Origin: an uncultured Halomonas sp.
Lineage (GTDB): Bacteria; Pseudomonadota; Gammaproteobacteria; Pseudomonadales; Halomonadaceae
Direction: 5' to 3'
Length of the DNA: 64,000 nucleotides
NCBI RefSeq assembly: GCF_947501415.1
Contig: NZ_CANMVL010000011.1
Location: forward strand, 248,001 to 312,000
The notes beneath the pieces are model-generated. The model was not told where the DNA came from. It did no database searches and worked only from the letters and a program-made list of their open reading frames with translations. Both the position numbers and the translations under genes were made by a program. Positions within the stretch are counted from its first letter, which is position 1, and every line of letters begins with the position of its first letter. Below, piece by piece: positions 36,369-45,413 of the stretch.

Positions 36369-36823
36369 CCCTCGAGGAGCTGGATGCCGTCGACCGTCGT
36401 CTGATCAATCACCTGCAGGATGGCCTGCCGCTGGTGGCACGCCCCTATGCGGTCGTTGCCACGCAGCTGGGCATCGGCGAGGGAGAGCTGCTGTATCGTC
36501 TGGAGCGGCTGCGCGATGGTGGGGTGCTGAGTCGCTTCGGCCCCATGTACCACGCCGAACGGCTGGGAGGCGGCCTGACCCTGGCCGCGCTGGCGGTGCC
36601 CGAGGCTGACTATGACGAGATCGCCGGGAGGGTCAATGCCTTCCCCGAGGTGGCCCATAACTATCGTCGCGAGCATGCGCTCAACATGTGGTTCGTACTC
36701 GCCACCGAGACCCCGGCACGCATCGCCGAAATCTTGGCCGAGATCGAGGCGACCACCGGTCTGCCGGTCTTCAATATGCCCAAGGAGGAGGAGTTCCATG
36801 TCCGTCTCCACCTGCCCATCTAG
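36365..36823 (+). CDS. nirG: Siroheme decarboxylase subunit NirG
   Basis: 152 residues. It resembles NirD more than NirL: RFGPMYHAERLGGGLTLAALAVPE, then VAHNYRREHALNMWFVLATE. This shows the uninterrupted HNY..REH..N.WFV motif. Start overlaps the nirL stop (ATGA). Serves as an internal reference showing that the NirD insertion is unusual. Confidence 0.88.
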   Translation: MTLEELDAVDRRLINHLQDGLPLVARPYAVVATQLGIGEGELLYRLERLRDGGVLSRFGPMYHAERLGGGLTLAALAVPEADYDEIAGRVNAFPEVAHNYRREHALNMWFVLATETPARIAEILAEIEATTGLPVFNMPKEEEFHVRLHLPI

Positions 36824-37382
36824 CACGCCCATCGTCGATTATGCGCAGCGGTGTGATGCCCGGGGGCTCGATGCCACCGATCGTGCCATCGTGCTGGCGA
36901 CCCAGGCCGGCCTGCCACTGGTTCCCGATCCCTGGGGGGCGGTGGGCCGCGAGGTAGGCATCAGTGGTGCGGAGGTGCTCGAGCGCATGCAGGCCATGCA
37001 GGCGAGCGGGGTGATCCGCCGGGTCGCGGCGGTGCCCAATCACTACCGGCTCGGCTATGTGGCCAACGGCATGACGGTGTGGGACGTCGACGATACGCAG
37101 ATCGAGCGTCTGGGCCGCGAGGTGGCCGCCATCGAGGGTGTCAGCCACTGCTACCGCCGCCCGCGGCACCTGCCGCACTGGCCCTACAATCTATTCGCCA
37201 TGCTGCATGGTCGCAGCCGGGAGGAGGTCGAGCGCCAGGCAGAGGTGCTGCGCAGGCGCCTGGGTGATGCCTGCCGCGACCACCGCATCCTCTACAGCTC
37301 GCGCATCCTCAAGAAGACCGGGTTGCGCCTGGCCGGCAAGCGGCCGAACGATGTCGCCACGAACGCCGACCGTCAAAGCTGA
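36798..37382 (+). CDS. nirH: Siroheme decarboxylase subunit NirH
   Basis: 194 residues from the ATG at 36798, which follows a strong aaggaggag inside the end of nirG (26-bp overlap). Motif HCYRRPRHLPHWPYNLFAMLHG parallels NirL. The C-terminus KKTGLRLAGKRPNDV is longer than in NirL. Completes the nirDLGH block in the usual order. Confidence 0.88.
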   Translation: MSVSTCPSSTPIVDYAQRCDARGLDATDRAIVLATQAGLPLVPDPWGAVGREVGISGAEVLERMQAMQASGVIRRVAAVPNHYRLGYVANGMTVWDVDDTQIERLGREVAAIEGVSHCYRRPRHLPHWPYNLFAMLHGRSREEVERQAEVLRRRLGDACRDHRILYSSRILKKTGLRLAGKRPNDVATNADRQS

Positions 37383-37433
37383 GTCGCGCCTGTCACGGCG
37401 ACCCGGCACAGCATTTCTCAGCAGGAGAACGCC

Positions 37434-38666
37434 ATGTTCCGCGTCACCCGCTATATCAAGAGCCTGATGGAACCGGGTTCCCCGGGTCATGAAACGAGAA
37501 GCGCGGCGCGCAAGCCGCCCGGCCCGGTGGTGATCTGGAACCTGATTCGTCGCTGCAACCTGACCTGCAAGCACTGCTATACCACCTCGGCGGATATCGA
37601 TTTCGCCGGTGAGCTCTCCACCGCCGAGGCCCATGCGGTGCTCGACGACCTGAGCGCCTTCCGGGTGCCGGCGCTGATCCTCTCCGGCGGTGAGCCGCTG
37701 ATGCGCCCCGACATCTTCGAGCTGTCGCGTCGCTCCCGGGAGCTTGGAATCTACACCGGGCTCTCCACCAACGGCACCCTGATCACCGAGGAGAATATCG
37801 ACACCATTGCCGAGGTGGGCTATGACTACGTGGGCATCAGCATCGACGGGCTGGAGGCGACTCACGACGTCATCCGTCAGCGCCAGGGTGCCTTCCGCGA
37901 ATCCATGCACGCGGTGAAGCTGTGCAAGGAGCGCGGCATCAAGGTCGGCCTGCGCTTTACCCTGACCCGGGAGAACTACGAGCAGCTCGGCGATATTCTG
38001 GCGCTGCTCGACGAGCACGACGTCGACAAGTTCTACCTCTCGCACCTCAACTATGGCGGTCGTGGCCGGCGCCACAGCAAGCAGGATGCCTGGTATCGCA
38101 TGACCCGCGACGCCATGACTCGGCTGTTCGACCACTGCCGCGATGAACTCGAGCGCGGCGTCGAGCGCGAGTATGTCACCGGCAACAACGATGCCGATGG
38201 CCCCTTCCTGCTGATGTGGGCCCGGGAACACTTCCCCGACCAGGCCGCGGCCCTGGAGCAGTGGCTGCTCGACTGGGGAGGCAACGCCTCCGGCGAGCAT
38301 ATCGCCAATATCGACAACCTGGGGCATGTGCACCCCGATACCTTCTGGTGGGACCACGACCTGGGCAGTGTCCGGGAGCGCCCCTTCTCCGCGATCTGGC
38401 GCGATACCCAGGACCCGCTGATGGTCGGCTTCCGCCAGCGCCCGCGACCGCTCAAGGGGCGCTGTGCCGAGTGCCACTATCTGTCGATCTGCAACGGCAA
38501 TACACGGGTTCGCGCTTGGAAGGTCACCGGTGACCCCTGGGAGGAGGATCCCGGCTGCTATCTGACCAATGCCGAGATCGGTGTTGCCGAGGAGGACGAG
38601 CGCCGGGTGGCGGCGCCCCATCTCGCTACCCCCTATAAGGCCATCCAGGCCGTCGAGATCACCTGA
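37434..38666 (+). CDS. nirJ: Heme d1 biosynthesis radical SAM protein NirJ
   Basis: 410 residues. Radical SAM motif CNLTCKHC (Cys 41, 45, 48), ILSGGEPLMRPD for SAM binding, and a C-terminal SPASM-like cysteine set (GRCAECHYLSICNGNTRVRA, GCYL) for an auxiliary cluster. It removes the propionate side chains on rings A and B to form the d1 keto groups. The ATG follows caggagaa. Cytoplasmic. Confidence 0.95.
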   Translation: MFRVTRYIKSLMEPGSPGHETRSAARKPPGPVVIWNLIRRCNLTCKHCYTTSADIDFAGELSTAEAHAVLDDLSAFRVPALILSGGEPLMRPDIFELSRRSRELGIYTGLSTNGTLITEENIDTIAEVGYDYVGISIDGLEATHDVIRQRQGAFRESMHAVKLCKERGIKVGLRFTLTRENYEQLGDILALLDEHDVDKFYLSHLNYGGRGRRHSKQDAWYRMTRDAMTRLFDHCRDELERGVEREYVTGNNDADGPFLLMWAREHFPDQAAALEQWLLDWGGNASGEHIANIDNLGHVHPDTFWWDHDLGSVRERPFSAIWRDTQDPLMVGFRQRPRPLKGRCAECHYLSICNGNTRVRAWKVTGDPWEEDPGCYLTNAEIGVAEEDERRVAAPHLATPYKAIQAVEIT

Positions 38667-38686
38667 GGCTTGCGAGGAGTATCGCC

Positions 38687-39523
38687 ATGCCGTCACACCG
38701 CGTTTCCTACGATCTGGCCGAGGCGCCGCTGGCGTCCGGCGAAGTGGCCATCATCGGTGCCGGCCCCGGTGACCCGGGCCTGCTGACCCTGCGGGCGCTG
38801 TCACTGATCGAGCAGGCCGACTGTCTGGTCTACGATCGGCTCGTCTCCCGCGAGGTACTGGCGCTGGCGAGCCCCAGGGCTCGGCGCTTCTATGTGGGCA
38901 AGGCCTCGCGCTGCCATGCCCTGACCCAGGACGAGACCAATGCCCTGCTGGTGCGCCTTTCCCGCGAGGGCAGGCGGGTGGTGCGCCTCAAGGGTGGCGA
39001 CCCCTATATCTTCGGCCGCGGCGGCGAGGAGGCCGAGGTGCTGATCGAACACGGCGTGAGCTTCCGCGTGGTGCCGGGCATCACCTCCGCCCAGGGGTGC
39101 GCCGCCTACGGCGGCTTCCCGCTGACCCATCGCGACCATGCCCAGAGCGTCACCTTCGTTACCGGCCACTGCAAGGGTGACGGCGACCTGGCTTTGAACT
39201 GGGCCTCGCTGGCCGCCCCGAACCAGACCACGGTGTTCTACATGGGGCTGGCCAATGCCGAACTGATCCGCGGCGAACTGCAGCGCCATGGCCTGCCTGC
39301 CTCGCACCCCGTGGCCCTGGTGGAGCGCGGCACCACCCCGGAGCAGCGCCGGGTGATCACCTGCCTGGGGGAGCTGGTCGAGACCATCGCGAGTGAGGGG
39401 CTGAAGCCACCCACCCTGATCGTGGTCGGAGAGGTGGTGCGTCTGGCCGACACCCTCTCCCAGCCGGTACCGGAGCAGGCGGCCTTTATCGAGGGTGCCG
39501 TTCTGGAGCGGGTTGCCCTGTGA
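38687..39523 (+). CDS. nirE: Uroporphyrinogen-III C-methyltransferase NirE
   Basis: 278 residues. SUMT family motifs: GAGPGDPGLLTLRA near residue 25, VRLKGGDPYIFGRGGEE near 107, VPGITSAQGCAAYGG near 135 and the C-terminal THRDHAQSVTFVTGH block. Makes precorrin-2, the first committed step to heme d1. Lies 20 bp after nirJ; its stop overlaps the nirN start region. Confidence 0.95.
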   Translation: MPSHRVSYDLAEAPLASGEVAIIGAGPGDPGLLTLRALSLIEQADCLVYDRLVSREVLALASPRARRFYVGKASRCHALTQDETNALLVRLSREGRRVVRLKGGDPYIFGRGGEEAEVLIEHGVSFRVVPGITSAQGCAAYGGFPLTHRDHAQSVTFVTGHCKGDGDLALNWASLAAPNQTTVFYMGLANAELIRGELQRHGLPASHPVALVERGTTPEQRRVITCLGELVETIASEGLKPPTLIVVGEVVRLADTLSQPVPEQAAFIEGAVLERVAL

Positions 39524-41118
39524 TGACCGATACACGAAGTGTCGTGATCTCGCGGCTCCTGCCCCTGTTGGTGGCGGCGCTGTTCTTGCCCTCGGCGGCT
39601 GCCTCGGCCCAGGCAAACACGGAGACCAAGGCGCTCTATCAGACTCACTGCGCCTCCTGCCATGGAGAAGAGCGCCTGGGGGGAATCGGCCCGGCGCTGT
39701 TGCCTGGCAATCTGTCGCGGCTCAAGCCGGCGGCGGCCGAGGTGGTCATCCGCGACGGTCGTGCCGCCAGCCAGATGCCCAGCTTTGCAACCCAGCTGGA
39801 AGAGAGTCAGATCTCCAACCTGGCCGAGTGGATCTACCGCGCGCCCGACAAGGAACCCATCTGGGGGCGCGACGAGATACTGGCCAGCCAGGTGGTGCAT
39901 CACCGGGATGGCAGCCTGCCAGGTGAGCCGCGCTTCGATGCCGACCCGCTCAACCTCTTTATCGTGGTGGAGACCGGCGATCATCATGCCACCCTGCTCG
40001 ACGGTGATACCTTCGAGCCGATCCACCGCTTCGAGACCCGCTATGCCCTGCACGGCGGGCCCAAGTACACCCCCGACGGTCGCCATGTCTTCTTCGGCTC
40101 CCGGGACGGCTGGATCACCAAGTACGATATCTACAACATGGAGGTGGTGGCCGAGGTGCGCGCCGGCATCAATATGCGCAATATTGCCGTCTCAGGCGAT
40201 GGCCGCTACGTGATGGCCGCCAACTACCTGCCTCATAGCCTGGTGCTCTTCGATGCCCATAACCTCGACCTGATGAAGGTCTATCCGGCGCTGGGCGAGG
40301 ATGGCGAGAGCTCACGGGTCAGTGCCGTCTATGCCGCCCCGCCACGGGGCAGCTTTATCGCCGCCCTCAAGGATATCGAGGAGGTCTGGGAGATTCCCTG
40401 GCCGCTGCCCACCGAGCCGGTGGTCTCCACCGGCCATATGGCGACCCCGCTGGCGCCACGGCGCGCCCACGATACCGCCAACTTCCGGGTGCGGCGCATC
40501 CCGGTGCCGAACTACCTGGACGACTTCTTCTTCGATCTGGAGTATGCCCACGTCATCGGCGCCTCCCGGGGTGGAGAGAGCGACGGCCAGGGCGGCATGG
40601 TGATCAACCTGGATAGCGGTGAGAAGGTCGCCGACCTGCCCCTGGAGGGGATGCCCCATCTCGGCTCGGGCATCACCTGGGAGCATGAGGGGCGCCGGGT
40701 GATGGCCACTCCTCATCTGACTCGGGCGGCGGTGTCGATCATCGACATGACCACCTGGGAGGTGATCAGGACCCTGGAGACCGACGGCCCCGGCTTCTTT
40801 ATGCGCAGTCATGCCAACTCGCCCTACGTCTGGGCGGATGTCTTCTTCGGGCCCAACCGCGACCGGGTGCATGTCATCGACAAGGCGAGCCTCGAGATCG
40901 TCGAGACCCTGATTCCCGAACCGGGCAAGACCGCCGCCCACGTGGAGTTCGATCGCTACGGCGAGAAGCTGCTGCTTAGCCTGTGGGAAGATGACGGCGC
41001 GGTGATCGTCTATGACGCCGAGAGTCTCGAGGAGGAGAAACGCATCCCCATGAGCAAGCCCTCGGGCAAGTACAATGTCTGGAACAAGACTCGCTATGAG
41101 GAGGGCACCAGCCACTGA
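39523..41118 (+). CDS. nirN: Dihydro-heme d1 dehydrogenase NirN
   Basis: 531 residues from the ATG at 39523 (TGATG overlap with nirE; a GTG at 39520 is also possible). Signal peptide (1-29), heme c site CASCH at 43-47, then a propeller homologous to NirS d1 domain. NirN introduces the acrylate double bond in the last step of heme d1 synthesis. Last gene of the nirS operon; only a short gap with NsrR/Dnr-like sites follows. Confidence 0.94.
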   Translation: MTDTRSVVISRLLPLLVAALFLPSAAASAQANTETKALYQTHCASCHGEERLGGIGPALLPGNLSRLKPAAAEVVIRDGRAASQMPSFATQLEESQISNLAEWIYRAPDKEPIWGRDEILASQVVHHRDGSLPGEPRFDADPLNLFIVVETGDHHATLLDGDTFEPIHRFETRYALHGGPKYTPDGRHVFFGSRDGWITKYDIYNMEVVAEVRAGINMRNIAVSGDGRYVMAANYLPHSLVLFDAHNLDLMKVYPALGEDGESSRVSAVYAAPPRGSFIAALKDIEEVWEIPWPLPTEPVVSTGHMATPLAPRRAHDTANFRVRRIPVPNYLDDFFFDLEYAHVIGASRGGESDGQGGMVINLDSGEKVADLPLEGMPHLGSGITWEHEGRRVMATPHLTRAAVSIIDMTTWEVIRTLETDGPGFFMRSHANSPYVWADVFFGPNRDRVHVIDKASLEIVETLIPEPGKTAAHVEFDRYGEKLLLSLWEDDGAVIVYDAESLEEEKRIPMSKPSGKYNVWNKTRYEEGTSH

Positions 41119-41126
41119 GGTGGAAT

Positions 41127-41151
41127 AAGAAGTATTTTTGATACTTGTCAT
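41127..41151 (+). promoter_or_regulatory. Overlapping NsrR-like and Dnr-like sites before nnrS
   Basis: 41127-41149 has left arm AAGAAGTATTT (10 of 11 to NsrR) and a poorer right arm. 41138-41151 reads TTGAT-ACTT-GTCAT, one mismatch to a Dnr box. The two share most of their bases, so only one may be real. Located 64-88 bases before the nnrS ATG. Confidence 0.5.
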
Positions 41152-41214
41152 GGAAGTCGTGCGCCCATCGGCGCACAATGGACCCACCCAAGCCTCCTGA
41201 CGGGGTATCCTGAC

Positions 41215-42426
41215 ATGTCCTCCTCCCGCACCAGCCAGACCGCCATCTCGCCGACGCATCTGCCCGTGGCGCGCCTGGCCTTTCGGCCCTTCTTCCTGCT
41301 CGCCGCGCTGTTCAGCATCCTCTCCCTGGTGGTGTGGTTCGCCTTCTGGCACGGCGATATCCTGCTGCGCCCCCAGGGGGGGCTGATGTTCTGGCACCAG
41401 CACGAGATGCTGTTCGGCTTCGCCACCGCCGTGGTGGCGGGGTTCCTGCTCACCGCGGTGCAGAACTGGACCGGATTGCCCAGCCTGAAGGGGGGCCCGC
41501 TGCTGGGCCTGGTCGGGCTCTGGCTTGCAGCGCGCGTGCTGATGGCCTTTCCCATGGCGCTGCCGGGCTGGCTGGTGGCGACGGTCGATCTCGCCTTCCT
41601 GCCGCTGGTGGCGGCGGTGATGGCAAGCCTGGTGATTCGCGCTCGGCGCTGGCGAAACCTGATCTTCCTGCCGGCTTTGGGGCTTCTGACCCTGGCCAAC
41701 CTGCTGATGCACCTGGGCGTCTTGAGCGGCGAGCCGGAGCTGATCCGGCCCGCCGCGCACCTGGCGGTATTGCTGATCACGCTGCTGATGGTGGTGGTGG
41801 GCGGTCGGGTGATCGCCATGTTCACCGCCAACCGGCTGGGCCTCACGCGCAAGCCACCGATCCCGGCCCTCGAGACCCTGAGCCTGGGCAGCATGATGGC
41901 GGTGGTGGCGAGCCAGCTGCTTGTTGCCCTGGGCGTAGCGCTGCCACCGACAGTGCTGGCGGGCTTGATGGGGCTTGCGGCACTGGCCAATGCCGTGCGC
42001 ATGTCGCGCTGGGGTGGCCTGCACAGCTGGCGTGAGCCGCTGCTGTGGGGGCTGCATCTGAGCTACGCCTGCATTCCGCTGGGCCTCGCCATGTGGGCCC
42101 TGGCGCTGCTCGCCGACAGCCGCGCCGATGCCGCGCTGCATGCCCTGACCATCGGTGGCATGGGCACCATGATGCTCTCGATGATGGCACGCGTCTCGCT
42201 GGGCCATACCGCGCGCCCCGTTCGTACGCTACCCGGCATCGGTGTGGCCCTGGGGCTGATGGTGGCCGCCGCACTGCTGCGTTCACCGGTACTGGTGCTG
42301 TTCCCGCAGATCACCCACTGGACCTATAACCTGGGAATCATCTTCTGGTGCCTGGCCTACGGGGTCTTCCTGTTCCACTATACGGGCCCGCTGCTGTCGC
42401 CACGTGCCGATGGCAAGGATGGTTAG
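41215..42426 (+). CDS. nnrS: NnrS family membrane protein
   Basis: 403 residues with about twelve transmembrane helices. NnrS features: LAFRPFFLLAALFSILSLVVWF near the start, WHQHEMLFGFATAVVAGFLLTAVQNWTG, then HALTIGGMGTMMLSMMARVSLGHT near residue 305. It is a heme- and copper-containing protein that protects against nitrosative stress and is a common target of NO regulators. Start at 41215 just after ctgac; the site at 41127-41151 lies upstream. Confidence 0.93.
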   Translation: MSSSRTSQTAISPTHLPVARLAFRPFFLLAALFSILSLVVWFAFWHGDILLRPQGGLMFWHQHEMLFGFATAVVAGFLLTAVQNWTGLPSLKGGPLLGLVGLWLAARVLMAFPMALPGWLVATVDLAFLPLVAAVMASLVIRARRWRNLIFLPALGLLTLANLLMHLGVLSGEPELIRPAAHLAVLLITLLMVVVGGRVIAMFTANRLGLTRKPPIPALETLSLGSMMAVVASQLLVALGVALPPTVLAGLMGLAALANAVRMSRWGGLHSWREPLLWGLHLSYACIPLGLAMWALALLADSRADAALHALTIGGMGTMMLSMMARVSLGHTARPVRTLPGIGVALGLMVAAALLRSPVLVLFPQITHWTYNLGIIFWCLAYGVFLFHYTGPLLSPRADGKDG

Positions 42427-42449
42427 CCCGAGACAAGGAGTCCCTCGAG

Positions 42450-42836
42450 ATGGAGTACTACCTGGTGATCAAGCATCTGCATATCACCGCCGCCACCCTG
42501 AGCATTCTCTTCTTCATGCTGCGTGCCGTCTGGTCGGTGCGCGAGGCACCGATGCTGCAGGCGCGCTGGGTCAGGATCGCTCCCCATATCATCGATACCC
42601 TGCTGCTGACGCTGGGCGTGGTGCTGATGGTGATGCTCTCCCTGTGGCCCCACGAGCACCCCTGGCTCGCCGCCAAGCTGATCGCCCTGCTGGCCTATAT
42701 CGGCCTGGGAACCGTGGCGATCAAGCGCGGGCGGAGCCCGGCGGCGCGCGGCATGGCCGCCGTGGCCGCGGTGCTCGTCTTCCTCTATATGCTGGGGGCG
42801 GCCATCCGTCATAGTGCGCTCTCCTGGCTGGCCTGA
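42450..42836 (+). CDS. SirB-family membrane protein
   Basis: 128 residues with four transmembrane segments. Starts MEYYLVIKHLHITAATLSILFFMLRAVW, the SirB2 pattern; a His occurs in the first and third helices. Start at 42450 follows acaaggag. Lies 23 bp after nnrS, so probably co-transcribed. Function of the family is unclear. Confidence 0.8.
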   Translation: MEYYLVIKHLHITAATLSILFFMLRAVWSVREAPMLQARWVRIAPHIIDTLLLTLGVVLMVMLSLWPHEHPWLAAKLIALLAYIGLGTVAIKRGRSPAARGMAAVAAVLVFLYMLGAAIRHSALSWLA

Positions 42837-42885
42837 CTCGAGAGTCGCATATCATCCGTGCAGCGCGACCTAAGGTCGGTTGATT

Positions 42886-42915
42886 GGCCTGTACTGATGT
42901 GGCCTATACTGATGT
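42886..42915. repeat. 15-bp tandem direct repeat upstream of the AhpD-like gene
   Basis: GGCCTGTACTGATGT is followed at once by GGCCTATACTGATGT. It covers 29-58 bases before the ATG, where a promoter or operator is expected. Confidence 0.7.
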
Positions 42916-42943
42916 GACACTCATCCGCAGCAAGGAACATGGC

Positions 42944-43264
42944 ATGTCGAAACAGGATCTTCCTTCCGGTGCCGGCCAGGTGGCCGAGCAGTACCCTGAG
43001 GTGTGGGACGCCTACGCCGAGCTGGGCAAGGCCTGCGCCGAGAGCGGTCCGCTGGATGCCCGTACGCGTCGGTTGGTAAAGCTGGCCCTGGCCGTGGGTG
43101 CGCGCTCCGAGGGTGCCGTGCACTCCCATGCCCGCCGCGCCCTGGAGGAGGGAGAGACCAGCGAAGCCCTCAAGCAGGTGGCCATGCTGTCTATCCCCAC
43201 CCTGGGGCTGCCGCGTGGCGTCGCCGCCCTGACGTGGATCGAGGACATCACCGACGGGCGCTGA
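42944..43264 (+). CDS. Carboxymuconolactone decarboxylase/AhpD-like protein
   Basis: 106 residues, one CMD domain (LDARTRRLVKLALAVGARSEGAVHSHARRALEEG, about 35-68). The AhpD CxxC is replaced by SEGAVHSH, so a peroxiredoxin-reductase role is unlikely; only the His is kept. Start at 42944 with caaggaac upstream. It sits between the nnrS and nor genes. Function unknown. Confidence 0.75.
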   Translation: MSKQDLPSGAGQVAEQYPEVWDAYAELGKACAESGPLDARTRRLVKLALAVGARSEGAVHSHARRALEEGETSEALKQVAMLSIPTLGLPRGVAALTWIEDITDGR

Positions 43265-43321
43265 TCACGACCCTCGGGCGACAGTTTTCTCGCTCTTGTC
43301 GCCCGCACCTTTCCGCACAAA

Positions 43322-43335
43322 TTGACCGACGTCAA
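43322..43335 (+). promoter_or_regulatory. Dnr/FNR box of norCB
   Basis: TTGAC-CGAC-GTCAA, perfectly symmetric. Predicted start at -41.5 spacing is near 43370. Confidence 0.82.
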
Positions 43336-43365
43336 AGCCTCAAGCCCTCCTCTTCTGCTACGCTT

Positions 43366-43388
43366 AACATGTATCGATAATGCATGTT
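43366..43388 (+). promoter_or_regulatory. NsrR-like operator over the norC start
   Basis: Arms AACATGTATCG and TAATGCATGTT around one base agree with the NsrR pattern at 17 of 22 positions. It covers the transcription start predicted from the Dnr box, the expected place for a repressor. Confidence 0.65.
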
Positions 43389-43455
43389 AATAAATCGTCA
43401 GGCGCCAACCGCAGATAAGCGAAGCGCCTGCCAGACGAGCAAGGGGGAAAGGTTC

Positions 43456-43908
43456 ATGGCCGACGGTCTCACCAAGTCGGCGGCCCGCAATATCTTCTAT
43501 GGCGGGTCGCTGTTCTTCTTTCTGCTGTTTGCCGCCCTGACGGCGCACAGCCACTGGTACATGGTCAACAAGTCCACCGACAAGGAGGGGCTCACCGAGT
43601 CGGTCGTGCAGGGCAAGCACATCTGGGAAAAGAACATGTGCATCAACTGCCACAGCATCATGGGCGAGGGCGCCTACTTCGCACCGGAGCTGGGCAACGT
43701 CTGGGAGCGCTACGGCGGCCACCAGAACCCCGAGGCGGCGCGTGCCGGTCTGGCCGCGTGGATTCGTGCCCAGCCCCTGGGCACCCAGGGCCGCCGTCAG
43801 ATGCCGGCCTATGACTTCAGCGAGGAGGAGATGAGCGCACTGATCGACTTCCTCGAGTGGACCGACAGCATCGACGACCAGGACTGGCCACCACACCCCG
43901 CCGGGTAA
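43456..43908 (+). CDS. norC: Nitric oxide reductase subunit C
   Basis: 150 residues. One N-terminal membrane anchor (about 13-33), then a periplasmic heme c domain with CINCH at 62-66 and Met ligand in RRQMPAYD. It feeds electrons to NorB. Start at 43456 after gggggaaagg; upstream frame to 43384 lies in the operator. First gene of norCBQD. Confidence 0.96.
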   Translation: MADGLTKSAARNIFYGGSLFFFLLFAALTAHSHWYMVNKSTDKEGLTESVVQGKHIWEKNMCINCHSIMGEGAYFAPELGNVWERYGGHQNPEAARAGLAAWIRAQPLGTQGRRQMPAYDFSEEEMSALIDFLEWTDSIDDQDWPPHPAG

Positions 43909-43978
43909 GCCACCTGACCGCTGAGTCGCCGGACCACCGGACCGCCGTAACGCGGATGAATCAAGGAGAACGACACCG

Positions 43979-45334
43979 ATGAAATATGAAACCCAGAAGG
44001 TGGCACTGCCATTCTTCATGGTGGCCATGGCGCTCTTTGCCCTGCAGATCGTCTTCGGGCTGCTGGCCGCCGCCGTCTATGTCTGGCCGAACTTCATGGC
44101 CGAGGCCATGCCCTTCAACATCATGCGGGTGAGCCATACCAACCTGCTGATCGTGTGGCTGCTACTTGGCTTCATGGGCTCCACCTACTATCTGATGCCG
44201 GAAGAGGCGGAGCGCGAGATCCATAGCCCTACCATCGCCTATATCCAGCTGGCGATCTTCGCCTTCGCCGGTGCCGCGGCGCTGGTTGGCTACCAGTTCG
44301 GGATCCACGAAGGGCGCGAGTTCCTCGAGCAGCCGTTCTGGGTCAAGGTGCTGATCACCATCTCCTTCCTGATGTTCCTGTTCAACACCAGCATGACCCT
44401 CGTCAAGGGTCGCCGGACCGCCATCAACATGGTGCTGATGCTGGGCCTGTGGCTGGCCGCGGTATTCTGGTTGTTCGCCTTCTACAACCCCAGCAACCTC
44501 GCCGTGGACAAGCTCTACTGGTGGTGGGTGGTGCACCTCTGGGTCGAGGGTGTCTGGGAGCTGATCATGGCCTCCCTGCTCGGCTACCTGTTGATTAAGA
44601 TGACCGGCGTCGACCGCGAGGTGATCGAGAAGTGGCTCTACGTCATTGTCGGCCTGGCGCTGTTCTCGGGCCTGCTGGGCACCGGCCACCACTACTACTG
44701 GATCGGTGCGCCGAGTTACTGGCAGCCCATCGGCAGCATCTTCTCCACCCTGGAAGTTCTCCCCTTCTTCGCCATGGTGGTTTTCGCCTTCACCATGTTC
44801 TGGAAGGGCAGCCGCAACCATCCCAACAAGGCCGCCATGCTGTGGGCGCTCGGCTGCCCGACCATGGCCTTCTTCGGCGCCGGCGTGTGGGGCTTCATGC
44901 ATACCCTGCACTGGGTCAACTACTACAGCCACGGCACCCAGGTCACCGCGGCCCACGGCCACCTGGCCTTCTACGGGGCCTATGTGATGCTGCTGCTGGG
45001 CATCATCAGCTTCGCCATGCCCCAACTGCGCCGCGTGCAGCCCTACAACCAGGTGATCAACATGTGGGGCTTCTGGATCATGACCGGCGCCATGGCGTTC
45101 ATGACCTTCACGCTGACCTTTGCAGGCGTTGTCCAGACCCACCTGCAGCGCGTGCTGGGCATGAACTTCATGGAGGTGCAGGACCAGCTGGTACTGTTCT
45201 ATGGCATGCGGCTGGGCGCCGGCGTCGCCGTGGCCATCGGCGCCTGCCTGCTGCTCTACGCCTTCTTCGGCCCTGTCCGTGAACAGGTCCCCGCTGGCGG
45301 CACTCAGCTGACCGCAGGCCCCAATCGCGCCTGA
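43979..45334 (+). CDS. norB: Nitric oxide reductase subunit B
   Basis: 451 residues with twelve transmembrane helices. Ligands recognised: the early His in MRVSHTNLLIVWLL, the HHYYWIG pair for FeB, and HTLHWVNYYSHGTQVTAAHGHLAFYGAY for heme b/b3. Glutamates of the active site lie in WVEGVWELIMASLLGYL. It reduces 2 NO to N2O. The ATG follows aaggagaa; 70 bp after norC. Terminator downstream. Confidence 0.97.
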   Translation: MKYETQKVALPFFMVAMALFALQIVFGLLAAAVYVWPNFMAEAMPFNIMRVSHTNLLIVWLLLGFMGSTYYLMPEEAEREIHSPTIAYIQLAIFAFAGAAALVGYQFGIHEGREFLEQPFWVKVLITISFLMFLFNTSMTLVKGRRTAINMVLMLGLWLAAVFWLFAFYNPSNLAVDKLYWWWVVHLWVEGVWELIMASLLGYLLIKMTGVDREVIEKWLYVIVGLALFSGLLGTGHHYYWIGAPSYWQPIGSIFSTLEVLPFFAMVVFAFTMFWKGSRNHPNKAAMLWALGCPTMAFFGAGVWGFMHTLHWVNYYSHGTQVTAAHGHLAFYGAYVMLLLGIISFAMPQLRRVQPYNQVINMWGFWIMTGAMAFMTFTLTFAGVVQTHLQRVLGMNFMEVQDQLVLFYGMRLGAGVAVAIGACLLLYAFFGPVREQVPAGGTQLTAGPNRA

Positions 45335-45340
45335 TCACCC

Positions 45341-45366
45341 GAGGGCTCCGCAAGGGGCCCTCTTCG
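45341..45366 (+). terminator. Terminator after norB
   Basis: Nine-bp stem (45341-45349 with 45354-45362, one G-T pair) closing a GCAA loop, then TTCG. Probably partial, since norQ follows 48 bases later. Confidence 0.65.
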
Positions 45367-45413
45367 ATTGCCTTTGCTGATTTCTTGATGACTGTCCCTG
45401 ATGGAGTTATGCC

